Of a DNA stretch of 64,000 bases, positions 12,501 through 24,288 are shown piece by piece; the stretch's first letter is position 1, and each line of letters starts with the position of its first letter. Position numbers and translations under genes: made by a program. The DNA comes from Monilinia fructicola (Eukaryota; Ascomycota; Leotiomycetes; Helotiales; Sclerotiniaceae): assembly GCA_008692225.1 (NCBI GenBank), contig VICG01000008.1:2382001-2446000 (forward strand), written 5' to 3'. The notes under the pieces are model-generated. The model was not told the origin of the DNA and did not search any database. It saw only the letters and a program-made list of their open reading frames with translations.

Positions 12501-14429
12501 TGGATTCTGAGACCGATATGGAGAATTATATTGATACAACAATAAGCAAAATTCCATCTCTAAGACACAATACAGGTGATCTAGCTTGGTAATTGATGCT
12601 CAAGGAGAGGTGATATTGTGTTTGACTTTGAGATCAAATGGGGAGAAAGACTACCAATCTCGTACAAAAGTGTTATATCGCCACTTTCAGGAAATCTCTT
12701 CACGAGTGTCATTCTCAGCTGGATAATTGAACCCGGACAGCCAATCTCTGGATGATTCCGTAACATCCTTTGACGTACAGTATACCGAAACCATAGTTAC
12801 CACGAGTATGTCAGCGAGGATTCCATGACCCAGCCGACGTTGAAGACTTCTTCGTTTCTCTAGATCTGCTGGCACAGGGTGACATCGATTTCTGTATCAG
12901 GACACACTATTCTATCTGTCGCCGTAATCCTTCCAAAGAATCTCTTACCATCAATTCTAATTCTTGGGGCAGAAAGTTGATGATGTGGGATGGCCAAGGA
13001 ATTCCCTATTACATGTACAGCGGTACAAGTAATCTTACCGGTGTACCTTGCGTTTGTTGCTGCAACCCGATTACATAATCACATCACCCAAAATGGATGA
13101 CAAGTAACAAAACAACAACATCAATGAATTTCAAGATTATCTTGTCTCTTTCCCTCCAAATACTACTCGAGTACTCACTACATCCATATACATCTCTGTC
13201 CATGTCTCTTCTCAACCTTTTATGCACATCTATAACACACAAATTGTCATATATCCATCTTGCCGGTTACATACGTATAATCTACTTGGAATTCAAACGA
13301 GATATCAAACATTCGTCTTGTCCACCAGCGATCGATCCAATTGGAAAAAGCAGACATACATGCGTTTAACAGTCATGCAACTCATGCGAACCATCATCTC
13401 GAGCTTCATTTATATACTCGAATATACATTGTCTCAATCAGTGTAAGGCTGAAGATCAAAAGCTTCTAGGTTTATGCTTATCAATTTCTTCCTTCGCAAC
13501 GAATCAAGCGATTCGTCTCGATAAGGCCAAACGAAGGCTTTCTTGTGATGGGGGTATCCTAGTGCAGTGTCCATGCTATCGGATTTTTCCATGAATCGTA
13601 TGCATATTCCAGCATGAGTAACAAGGAGACCACAACGGTGATATGCCCCAATAAGAGAGACTTACGATATACTCTCCCGCTCACGTGTAATGTGTTGCGT
13701 CTTGAGACTGGTCTGAACTTTGCGAGGCAGAAGGTACCCAACGTCACCAGTCTCAGGTACGATGCAGCAAAGACTAGAAAGCCGTGTCGTCCTATCTCCG
13801 CCTCAATCTTTCGAAGAGAAGTTATTATCATGATGGAAATGTATTACCCAATGGAAAGGTTTTCTCATATCGAAAATCCTTGAACTCAATGTTCATGAAC
13901 TCAAAAGATAGCTCCCGTTTCCGCGGGCTCCAACATTAAGGCTGGTTATATCATTTGGGGGATTCTTATCCCACACACACGCTATATCCACTAACAAACA
14001 TGCTTCCCCAGATTTCTTATCTCAAAATTTCCAATATCCTTTTATCATGACACTGCATGGCTTGCATCGCATTGGGCAAGGCCTTCACGTACAACACCAA
14101 TTGTTGATGAAAATACAAGAGTGAACTGTTAATCCTGCATGGTGAGGGTTGAGAATGAGATGATAAAATAAGGACCCAAGTTTTTTTGTATGAATGGTTT
14201 CCTTATCTTTGGTCTTTGGTTTTGATGTTCAAGCTTTGATGAAGGGTGCTCGGGATCTAATTTAAAAGAATTTCATCCGCCATCTTTTAATACCCCTATC
14301 TTCACCACCGCGATAATTGTACGTTTCATTATCCCACTTACATGTATTCACTAGGAGCATCGGTTCTCTCGGTAACTATCAATACATTCATCCCATTTTT
14401 GTCGAAGTGTCAAATACGTCGTCCCCATC
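9545..14429. other. Long gene-poor stretch, probable old relics only
   Basis: Nearly 4.9 kb without a supportable gene. Minus-strand pieces at 11399-11672 (FADEFIDVELPSWPMKIRLL and onward), 12687-12875 and 13559-13831 (hydrophobic SLLLGHITVVVSLLLMLEYA) read like protein but cannot be joined or assigned; they may be remains of decayed genes. The stretch carries several short palindromic words of the TACTC(C/T)GTA type (10139-10146, 10304-10312, 11050-11057). Confidence 0.45.
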
Positions 14430-16313
14430 ATGTTTGAAGAAACCGCCAATTCCAAAAAAAGCAAATCATGATAGCAGCAACATCCAATCTATATCACGAT
14501 TGGATCGGATTACCAAAGCGGCAGAAATTCTGGGCATTGAAGAAGGTGAAACAATATCAGCCGATGATGAGTTGTTGGCAAGCCTGGGATATCGAGCTGA
14601 ATTGAAGCGTGAATTTTCATATGTCACCGTCTTCGGACAAAGTTTTGGATCTATGGGAATTGCTCCCGCAATTGCTGAAAGTATGGTATTCAGTTTGGGC
14701 AGTGCTGGAAGTGTGGGTATGGTATGGACTTACTTGGTAGGATGTTTGCTGCTTATCCCAGTAGCTCTGAGCCTGGGAGAATTAGGGAGTAGTATGCCTA
14801 CTTCTGGAGGATTATACTATGTGAGTCACAGTTTCCAGGAAAATTAGATGATTCAAACTGATGATTTTTAGTGGGTTGCACGTCTTACCCCCCCACGACA
14901 GAGGGCATTCATGTGCTGGCTTGCGTACGTCCGTCACTATAATCATTAAAGAAGTGCGTACTAACAAAGTATTTCCAGCGGCTACATGAATGTCTTGGGT
15001 TATATATCAATATACGCATCAACTATATATGCAGCAACTCTTATTCTTGGTGCGGTATGTAGCATCAACACAGATTCTGTCTTTGTGGCTACAAAGTATC
15101 AAAACTACGGCATCTTCGCCGCAACCACTTTCCTGACCTTTGGAATGACATGTGTACCATCACAAACACTATCTCGCCTTAATATATTCTATATATTCTT
15201 GCAATTTGCTATGCTGTTAGCGCTGATTATTGCCCTCGCTGCTGGAACCCCATCAGAATTCAAGAATTCTGCAAGTTTTGTCTTCACAGACTTTGAAAAT
15301 ACTGGGTAACTGGACGAACGATGGTTGGGCTTTTATGCTCTCATTCCTGACACCAGTTTGGGTTGTTTCTGGCTTTGAAAGTGCTGCGACAATAGCAGAA
15401 GAGGCTAGCAACGCTGCGAAAGCAGTGCCATTTGCGATGGTCTCCTCACTGGTAATAGCGGCGGGATCAGGGTGGGCAGTCATCATAACCATTGCATTTT
15501 GTATGGGGACAGATGTAGTAAGTATTTTGACATCACCTTTGGGTCAGCCATTGGCACAAATCGCTTTTAATAGTCTGGGGAAAAGTGGAAGTGTTGCATT
15601 GTTAGTTTTTTTATGGATATCGAGTGTGGCCAATTGCTCAATTTTGATGGTCGCCGCTTCAAGAGAGACTTTTGCTTTTGCAAGAGGTAAGTTGTCTGAG
15701 CTTATTTCCAACCAAGTTTGTCATGCAGAATGAAAGGCTAACTGATATCACCCAGATCACGGTCTCCCATTTTCCTCTTATCTACGCGTTTTGTCGTCCA
15801 ATAAAACGCCTGTCCGAGCCATCGTTTTCGTTGTCCTCTGTACTCTCACAGAAGGGCTCCTCATGTTCGTCAACACCATCGCTATCAACAGCATCTTCAA
15901 CCTTTGCCATCATGGGCCTCTACTTTGCTTACTGTATGCCCCTCATATCCCGTCTACTTTTTCGAAACTTCACACCAGGTGTTTGGTATATGGGTGATTC
16001 GATCAGTTATGTTAGTGCAGTCTATTCGGTGTTTTGGATGACTTTCATCTTCATCTTGCTGTTATTTCCGACTTATGAGGACCCTAATGCACAGGAGATG
16101 AATTATGCAGTCGGGGTACTAGGCTTTGTTTTGGTTTTTTGCATGGCTTATTATTGGCTTCCTGGGTACGGAGGGAAAACATTCTTCAAGGGGCCAGTTA
16201 GGACAATTGATGAAGTGTTACAGGAGAGAGTGGATGTTAGGGAGCGGATGATAGGTGAAATTGAAAGTAGAAGGATGGCTGGTGCTGAGAAGAGTAAAAA
16301 AGAGCTAAAATAG
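14430..16313 (+). CDS. Amino-acid/choline-type permease (APC superfamily), frame broken three times
   Basis: Four exons: 14430-14820, 14872-14924, 14979-15686 and 15756-16313. The introns (51, 54, 69 bp) have clean GT..AG ends, and a CTAAC branch site is visible in the second. The product is a polytopic fungal permease of the APC superfamily (GABA/choline/amino-acid subfamily). The N-terminus contains ADDELLASLGYRAELKREFS, the usual lead-in to TM1. It is followed by GELGSSMPTSGGLYYWVARL, GFESAATIAEEASNA and FRNFTPGVWYMGD, all typical. Exon lengths sum to 570 codons only after three single surplus bases are removed: an A7 run at 14454-14460, a G3 run at 15303-15305, and an A pair near 15898. 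The corrected protein would be 568 residues, a normal length. It is either a young pseudogene or an intact gene with assembly errors. The substrate cannot be told. Confidence 0.85.
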
Positions 16314-16657
16314 GTGGCTTTAGGTTGTCTATCTCCAGCTTCTATATTTGAAAGATCAGAAAAGGCTTGCCTGGTTTCAAAAAGATCCCTGGTAGGAATT
16401 TCACACCCTGTCATACCGGTGATGTTTCTTTGCGCATAACTTGTTTTCGACATACTTCAATAACAAATCAACACAAATTTAATCCTTCGTAAGTCCTCAT
16501 GTTTTGAAGGTTTTGTATAACTCTAGGTATCCCTATTTTTGCGATTACGCCCCTATCTTCCATCCATCCCTACATGCAATAACCTCAGCATACCTCAGAG
16601 TTTTGCTCTTCCAAAGACCATCTTGACAAGTTGAATCCGCTCGCAACAGCCACTCCG

Positions 16658-17434
16658 TCATCCTCTCTGCATTTTCCCTTCATCTTCCTCATCATCAGAT
16701 TCTTCTCTATTCTCACTGTTACTAGCGCTGGCTGTGTCGGTGGTTTCTTGGCTTGACGGTTTTTCCTCAACTTGAACGTTGGTGTAGTGCCCCGTCTCTA
16801 TGAACCAAACCGGGGCAGAAAATTCGCACCTTGTGCTGAGCTGTAGGGTACCAAGCTCCAGGGTCGGTGTGCAAAGTCTATGAGATTCAACCAATTTTGG
16901 TGCGCTTGGCGCGAGAGCAGCCGGCTCAAGTAAATAGTTGGATATATCTCGACGCCTATCGAAGTCTGGATACATCCCGTATTTTCTTCTAGCTGGTACG
17001 AACCCATTTCGATAATAGGATCTAAAGCTCAGTGTATCGAGCTCGAGATTGAAGCATACCGGGTCCGGAAGGACCGAGGGGTTCTGAATCAGGAGGCCCT
17101 TGTAGTGATGGAGAGTCTCAGTTCGGCTTTCTTGGTTGACGCTCAGGGTAATAGGAATTGTGACGTCTAGGGCATGAATCGTGAAGAGGCTTGAACCTGC
17201 GTAATTGTTGCGAACTATCAAAGATCTGTTCAAAAGATGGCGTGTGGCTGTCCGTTCTTCTAGGGATAATTCCCAGATGAGTCGCCGGATTTCGAGGGGA
17301 AATCCGGGGAAGCATGTGAATTTTGCTCTGGTATATTCTTGGGGTTTGGGCGTCGGGCAAAATACTACGGATTGATGTTTAGATGGTTCTGAGAGAAGGA
17401 GGGTACATATTGAAGGAAGCGATGACTCCTTCAT
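16658..17434 (-). CDS. 2EXR-domain protein
   Basis: Intact single-exon gene of 258 codons plus stop. I start at ATG 17434; the frame is open three codons further but only to TTG. Residues about 40-58 (FTCFPGFPLEIRRLIWELSL) are the diagnostic start of the fungal 2EXR domain, an F-box-like motif of unknown function abundant in Leotiomycetes and Sordariomycetes. The middle contains the usual FNLELDTLSF strand, after which the family's conserved region fades. The C-terminus is a low-complexity acidic, serine-rich tail ending in a short basic stretch. No signal peptide or membrane span; presumably cytosolic or nuclear. Its 3' end lies about 340 bp from the end of the convergent permease gene. Molecular role unknown. 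Confidence 0.8.
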   Translation of the reverse strand: MKESSLPSICTLLLSEPSKHQSVVFCPTPKPQEYTRAKFTCFPGFPLEIRRLIWELSLEERTATRHLLNRSLIVRNNYAGSSLFTIHALDVTIPITLSVNQESRTETLHHYKGLLIQNPSVLPDPVCFNLELDTLSFRSYYRNGFVPARRKYGMYPDFDRRRDISNYLLEPAALAPSAPKLVESHRLCTPTLELGTLQLSTRCEFSAPVWFIETGHYTNVQVEEKPSSQETTDTASASNSENREESDDEEDEGKMQRG

Positions 17435-19512
17435 ATTCCACAACAGTCTTGCTTGACAAATTCATATTTGCATACCATAAGGTGACATAGAGCACGTAAG
17501 TTTGCAACCCCACACAATGTTCCACGTCCACAAATAATAAATGTGATTCACCGGAGACTTAGAAACAAAAATAAGATCGGAAATGGAAATGATATTTGGA
17601 ATGGATGGAGATTAAACTTACATTCATTCACAAGGTCTCTAAAACAACTCCTAGGAACGTAATTGAACGCAGCTCTCACAATTGAAACTCGATCCACGTC
17701 CCTTGAACCACCAAGGACATCAAAGTGTCGGTACATCTTTGTTTGGATATCGGTATTTGATTGTGACTTTGGGTCGAGGGAAAATAGGTTTACTTCTCTC
17801 CAAAGTTATGGCATCGAGGGTTTTTAGAGATTTTGGATGTAAGAAAACAATAGCTCGATCGAAAAACAAAACGAATTTGTTTAGAAATGATCACACTTGG
17901 AGCATTCACTTTTTTCCTCCATCTCGTTCTATTATAGCTGCCTCAGCTTGTTATAAAGAAGCTGGTAGTAGGGCAACAAGAGCAACGACGTTTGATAACA
18001 TGGACCGGTTTGTTGAAATCTTTATTCACTGAGCGGGGGTCTAAATTGAATATAAAAAAGCAGCTCATCGCTGGCTGCTGGCTTACCAGAATGAAGCTAA
18101 TAAATTTGTGTTGCGATCATGCGTGTAATCCGGGCATTGTGTTACTCCATGTTTTGCCATATAATGTAAATTCAAAACATTGAAAGGTATAGTAGCGCTT
18201 TCTGAACTAAAGCCTCACCCAAAAAAGCACCGTCCTTAGGGCTACTCGCAAGTATATGCCATTAGCTCTCAATTCTGATGAAGCTGACCAAGAAGCCAGT
18301 GATCGTAGGTGGAGGGAGTCGAGTCATGATATTTTGCCTCTATCATCAGTCACAAATTGGCGTCCAAAACCTCTCACGAGTATAACTTCTAGTCACACAA
18401 AACTGAATCAAGGCATTACTATTACGAATTTCTATAGCATGGAAATCATGTTCCTAATGGTTCTGTAGCAAATTACTGTAATATGACTTCGAGCACTGAT
18501 TAGGGGGTTCAATAGACGAAATCTATCAGAATTCGAAGACGGATCTCGCGGTGATCACGATATCAATAACGTATAATGCAGTCTGATGAATGTCAGCTCT
18601 CAATTCTTGAGGCTACCAAAATCCATTACTTCATTTCATATTTCGGATTTCGGATTTGATCCAAGATTATAAAGTTCATGGAACACAAGCCCCCGTAGAC
18701 TCGCTTATGGTTCACTAGACTATACCTAGGTATGTCTATTGGGTATTTATACCACCATTAATAAGCTTATGGGATGTAAGATATCTCATCGCGGTATCAA
18801 ATATGGTTGTAGCATAAGTGTTTAGATTGGCTCTATCATTAGAACAGACACAACTTCAGTTATGCGATGAGGAATGGGAGCGGTATAAAGATTATGCAGT
18901 CTAGCCTGATAAAGCACTAATATGAATTAACCAGCACAGAACACCAGCGACTTGGTTGACGAGTGTTTTAACTGAGTTATAAATTGACTAGGAGGTATAG
19001 GTTCTAGATAAATCACACAAGGGAAGATGCTATGGATCTATAACATGCAGGTCAAAATATAGAAACTTTTTGAGTGCAGCCATTAGCATTCAGCTTGTCT
19101 TGGACGATGGAACTAATAGTCACAGAATGTATGACTAACTCATCAATTCAGAGCTTTCCTCCTTAGTGATTGAACTTGTTGGATACGTGCAATCAAGCTG
19201 GAGGGGAGTTGATGGTATAGAAATGGAAAATATTGAAAACCCCCTGTTAAAGCACTTTTTCATTGGTAAGTCCAGCTGTGAATCCATTATTTTCTTTGCC
19301 TCAAGAAGGAGCTGGGTCTGGATCGAAGGCCAAATATCCCTAGTCTTTGAAGTGAATTCGAAGGTGGTTTTTATTAGCATGTATGCTCGGAAAGTCTTAA
19401 TACCTTCCATGTGAACAAAGTCTTCGTTTTACTTCAACTTCTTCAATCAACCAGTTTTCGGAAAAGTCGAATACGTATCAAATTTTTCCATATACTAAAC
19501 AACCCTTTCGTA
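17435..19512. other. Intergenic, no gene seen
   Basis: Open frames here are short and of random composition. A perfect palindrome TACCTAGGTA sits at 18723-18732. The 100 bp before the ATG at 19513 probably include the 5' leader of the nucleotidylyltransferase gene. Confidence 0.5.
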
Positions 19513-20775
19513 ATGGCTCCAACTTCAGACAATGCAGCGGTAGCTCTTGCTGATTGCTCTACGGAAGATTACCCCGAGTCCAGGGTAGTTCAACATAATG
19601 TTCATCAAGCCCCAAATACCATTTGTCCATTCCTTCAAAGAGCCTTGAATAGCCCCATCAATACTGGAAAGATTCCCGCCAGCCTCTTTCCTCCTATTTC
19701 CTCCAATCGTGGCAATATTATCATGCCACAAGGTAGCAATGTCTCTTGGCCGATTCTTAACGCCAAGGCTAGAAACAAAATACTCCTCTACCCAGGCTCT
19801 TTCAATCCACCCCACCAAGGTCATCTCGCCACCATTCGTCACTTTCACGAACGCCGTGAGCAGTTTAAGATCATTGCCATGATCGTATATGCAGACCCTA
19901 CTTCAGTTGTGGATGGCAAAAAGAAAAAATGGGCTGATGCCATTCTACCACAAAACCTCCGCTACGAACTCTTCTACCGAATTCCTGAACTTGCTCAACT
20001 CGTTGCATCTGGATGGCTTCAGTTTCTCGGAGAAAATATGGAAACCCATACCAAAGTTCTAGGTGCGACGACTGATCTAATCCGAGAAGCTGAATTTGAT
20101 GTCAAATTGGTAGGACTTTTGGGTGGAGATAAGTTAACGGTGGAAAGTGAGCCTCATTTACATCCGGAAATTCTGGGGTAATAGTGGCCGGTTGATGAGT
20201 TTCTCATCATCAACGGGAGAAGAACAGTGGACTTTTTTGATGCTGAGAATGAAGAAACTCCGAGGCATTTACCAGTCTGCACAAAGTGGTTCAGAGATCC
20301 GGACAAGTTAAATACCTTATGCATGCTTGAAGTCAAAGAAGAGGTTACCATAACTCCCACTTTGCTTTCCGATGACACCGAAAATCAGTCTAACAAGGAT
20401 TTTCCAGGAAATGCAGAACCTGAAAGCCAGTAACGCCAAATCAAAATTGGAGATAGATTCATGTCTACCATTTCCTCCATAATAGGCACGGCAGATGAGC
20501 TGGCGGAAGATTTAGAGAACGATATTGGCGTATTATGGTTATGTCGGCCTTTGACCGTACCTGGAAAACCAATCATTCATTTTCGTGCTTCGCAGAGTAG
20601 TGCGTCAAACGGTGTTAGTTCTACGAAGATCCGACAAATTATGACTGAGGCTCCTGATGGGAAGCTCACGGAGGAGTTAAAAGACAAGGTCATAAGCGTC
20701 GAGTTTTTGGTGGAGTGGATTCAACTTCGGCGAAAGGAGAAGCGACATATCACTGGTGAAATTGATATACTTTAG
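19513..20775 (+). pseudogene. Nicotinamide-nucleotide adenylyltransferase-like gene with three in-frame stops
   Basis: One continuous frame of 421 codons starts at ATG 19513. It carries the nucleotidyltransferase superfamily signature GSFNPPHQGHL (the HxGH nucleotide-binding motif) about 100 residues in, VGLLGGDKL later, and SSTKIRQIM (the S-T-x-I-R motif) near the end. These are the two ATP-binding motifs of NMN/nicotinate-mononucleotide adenylyltransferases, which make NAD; a divergent fungal family member is likely. The frame is never shifted, but contains TAA at 20179, TAG at 20182 and TAA at 20431. Protein-like sequence continues smoothly after each (VDEFLIINGRR; then IGVLWLCRPLT). No intron fits over the first pair without deleting conserved residues. 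All three stops could come from CAA or CAG by one C-to-T change. I call it a pseudogene. Confidence 0.75.
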
Positions 20776-22437
20776 TCTGGTTGGGAGATTTAAGGATTTA
20801 CTGCTACAAGATCGTCCAACCTATAACGTTTGATTTCTCGAGATATATTTAAGCTTGGCTTTACTAAAGATGTAACTCTATGTAGATGCACCAAGTTCAT
20901 TCTTAGTGTTTTTTTTTTTTTTTGCCAATTTTCCCTTCATCATTATCTTTCATTCTAATAAGGTACGTGATACTCCGTATATTTTCACTGATATTCACTT
21001 TGTTACAGCTTCTAAGCTTACACATTTGAGTTACTCTATCAGATTTTCAACAGACTTTTATTTCTCAGATCATCATGCACCCTGAAGAGTCTGTTGTATC
21101 TCCGAAGCATGGGTAGGTAGGTGATTTGTCTCTTCGGGCATCGTATTGAGTAACCTTAAGCGACAGTTGAAAGATAAAATAAGACTTTCACGATATAATT
21201 ACTGCCCTCATGAGCACATAATTCGAACTGAGAGGGAACTTTTGACGCATGAGTAGTTCTTCATGCCCAAATTCAGTTCATGCGGGAGATAACTGGCATT
21301 CATAATATATAGTGGCCAGCCTCAAGATATCAAATCGTGTTCACAATAATGTGGGACAATTCTACGGGCAATACAACATCCTTTTCTTAAAAGTCATGCA
21401 TTTCTATTTTACCATCATTTTTCGAACTCTCTCTGAAAACTTCATATCACATCAGTCGATCAATACTCTGGATCAAACCTATGTGCGGTCTCCTACACTT
21501 CATAGTCTTCACATCATACTAGTGTAATATTCATCACATGAATATGGGAATCACATATTGGACCCTTTGAAGAGAGAAAGACCTATTGGACTCACCGAAT
21601 TGCCATAGTTGGCAAGATTTCCAGTTAGTTGAGTTGTGGTTCTTCTAAAATCGACAAGATGCATTCATATTATCTTTAGTTGCTCTGAGTGGACTAGAAA
21701 CGCCTGGATTGCGGGATCCATACAGCTGTTTTCCCCGGCATCTATCACTAATAGAAGCTTGTTCAGTGCCCAAGTATGAAAACTTGAATTGAAAATATTT
21801 AGCATCTTATATAGCTTTTGTCTGTAAAACCACACAAGCCTGCTCCTACTCAGGTCTTGGAGTTTTAGACCAAAGAAATTATTGGACTCATTTTCTATTA
21901 TGTACTATACTTGATTCATCTGTTGAGGTCTCATACAGTACGCAAGAACCGTAAAGTCCGGCTCTCAAATACAGCATCACGATATAATATCCTACCTAGA
22001 AGCTAAAGCAAGCCCAACAGCTAGTAACTAACAATACTAAGAATACCTTAAACAAGGGAAGATTCCAATGATCATACAATTTTTATCTCATATCTGCACA
22101 TAAACATATCTGCATACAAACATATAATCCTTATTCAACATTGAAGCTCAAAATTTGTTTGTATTTATGATTTGCTTAAAATCAAGCTTGAATATAACAA
22201 TACCCTTATCGACTCATTGTTCCCTTGCCATCCCCTCTCTATCAATGTATGAATACCATTCCCATACCCCCCATAAGCCCTACAAGTGCAGAAATTCCCA
22301 CTCAAGATAAATGTGCATTCGCCGTTCTGTCACCAGAACCTTTCCTGATCTGATGGATAAAACCATAACATCTTTGTATATCCTGCTGACACCCTTGAGC
22401 TATATCGTCACAGCACTTTTCTACGATCATCATCATC
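20776..22437. other. Intergenic, poly-T tract, no gene seen
   Basis: An uninterrupted run of 15 T residues lies at 20909-20923, just after the upstream gene. The remainder is AT-rich with only chance open frames. Confidence 0.5.
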
Positions 22438-22659
22438 CTAGTCAGCGTTGAAAGCTCCTAAGAGCATGGGATATAAAGCTTTGGTGCTCATATCAACGGT
22501 GCCTGTCATGATGGCGGTTCCGGAGGTATAGGTGAGGGTGATCTGGGAGGAATTCGAGTTTTGTGTTGGAGCCTTATTGTATGCATGAGCTGAGGCAAGA
22601 AGGCTCAGGACGAGAAAGGCGAGAAAGACGGAGGAGCTGGTGAGATGTGGGAGAATCAT
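22438..22659 (-). CDS. Small secreted protein A (73 residues)
   Basis: ATG at 22659 opens 73 codons. The first 26 residues are a textbook signal peptide (MILPHLTSSSVFLAFLVLSL, then LASAHA), leaving a mature peptide of about 47 residues rich in Thr, Ser and Asn and without cysteine. A TATA-like box lies about 190 bp upstream at 22851-22859. The start MI(L/V)P(H/R)LT is shared with the 60-residue secreted protein 1 kb upstream of it, suggesting paralogy or a shared ancestral leader. No intron is needed. No known family; a candidate small secreted protein, role unknown. Short length keeps confidence moderate. Confidence 0.5.
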   Translation of the reverse strand: MILPHLTSSSVFLAFLVLSLLASAHAYNKAPTQNSNSSQITLTYTSGTAIMTGTVDMSTKALYPMLLGAFNAD

Positions 22660-22850
22660 GTTTATGACGAAAAGAAGTATCAGGCCGATGAAGCGAATTT
22701 CTGAGATTTTGGAGCGTCGAGGTAGATGCTTGAATGCGGTTTGAGGATGTGGCTGTACGTTCTAGTAGCTTTGGGTGTTTCTTTGCTTGATCTGATGCTT
22801 GGAGACTTTCTCGGGTATATCGTAGAAATACAAGAAGGGTGAAGGAGGGC

Positions 22851-22859
22851 TTAAATATA
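22851..22859 (-). promoter_or_regulatory. TATA box of small secreted protein A
   Basis: Minus-strand TATATTTAA, about 190 bp before the ATG at 22659. Confidence 0.35.
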
Positions 22860-23477
22860 GACTAGAGTCTTTCTAAATCGCTTAGCGTCAACATCTATTG
22901 CAGTCATATCATGAAGTCAAAGGGTTTAACTCACGGTTATCCAGTCACTCTGGTGAGTTTAGATAGCTGGGAGTCAGAAATGACATATTTGAACATTATT
23001 CCACCACCCCTGAGTTTTAAACCATGCAGAAAATTATTTATTCATGTTCGATATGTATATAGCTGAGCTGAATATGTGCATTCACAACATAAGGCATGCT
23101 ATTTAAATACATGGATAGGTCCTCTTTCTCACTTTCTCTGCTATGAATAATATTATATGATCTCAGAACTACTTCCAGTAACATCCCCGCTCTGGCACCC
23201 TCCATCCATCCATCATCCCACCCCTACCTCTTACCGAGCCCAACTCGTCAACAATACCATCCCCCCTACAAACCCAGAAATGCAAGACATTCCCACCCAC
23301 AAGAACCTCGACTTAGACCCTTCACTCTTCTGGGTATTGATTGTTTGATCATACCCAGAACAATCTGCAGTCTTCAGGCAGTTCGTATCATCAGATGCGG
23401 ATTTGAAACAACAATCATCTGTGAGTGTCCATCAGTTAGCAAGACAGACCATTGACATCAATGTCCACTACCGGGGT

Positions 23478-23660
23478 TTAGGGTATGGTACCGAAGGCTT
23501 TTGTATAGGTGGCGTGGTTGCTGGTGTATGTTTTGGTGACTGACTGTTGCTTTACAAATTCTGGGGTTGCGGTGGGTTCTATTGCTTCTACGAAGGTGAT
23601 TTGCGTGAGGACGAGGAGGGTTCCGAGAATGAAAGAAAAGGTGAGGCGAGGGACGATCAT
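23478..23660 (-). CDS. Small secreted protein B (60 residues)
   Basis: ATG at 23660 opens 60 codons; an in-frame upstream extension has only a TTG start. Residues 1-26 form a signal peptide (MIVPRLTFSFILGTLLVLTQ, then ITFVEA). The mature part is about 34 residues, Thr-rich, with no cysteine. A strong TATATAAG box sits about 130 bp upstream at 23787-23794. Same orientation and similar leader as the 73-residue secreted protein just downstream. Unknown function. It could also be the first exon of a longer gene, but no good donor and continuing frame were found. Confidence 0.45.
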   Translation of the reverse strand: MIVPRLTFSFILGTLLVLTQITFVEAIEPTATPEFVKQQSVTKTYTSNHATYTKAFGTIP

Positions 23661-23786
23661 GGCTGGGTGGATGAAATGGTTGAGATAGTTCAAGCTTGAG
23701 GTGAAAAAGTCGATGCTTAAGGTACGGTTTGGAAATCATGCCCAGATACAGATGCTTTGAGTAGGTTTTGATGGTTGAAAGTTCCT

Positions 23787-23794
23787 CTTATATA
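23787..23794 (-). promoter_or_regulatory. TATA box of small secreted protein B
   Basis: Minus-strand TATATAAG about 130 bp before ATG 23660, at a canonical distance for a fungal core promoter. Confidence 0.4.
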
Positions 23795-24288
23795 CTGTTC
23801 AGTTAGGAAATCAACGTACTTGGGGATTGTTATTTTATATTTCTTGGTATCTAGAGATATTACAGTCATTGCATCAACTCATGGTATTTGACTCATAGGA
23901 TATGCATCAATCATTCTAATAAATTTGAAGCTATTCTGATATACACCGCCCAAGGAGCATTTTTCTGGTGATGGTTCATGACTAGGGAGTGACTGTTCAC
24001 TGATATTAAGAGGTATGAATTGAGTCATTGAACCGTCAACAAATATTATCGATATTGTGAAATCATATCGAATTTCTGGAGCAGATTGCGATTATGCAGC
24101 GCACCGAGAGTCAAATTCATCCTCTATTCCTGAATTGAAATATCCTAATTAACCTTATACTGCAACATTAAATGACTATAAAATCACTTGTCTCCGATAT
24201 ACCAGTCTCCAATATTCTACCAGTCTTGAGTTTCCGGCCCAGACTAATCATAGAGTAAGAATTTCTCCAAGGCACGAAACTATCGTAC

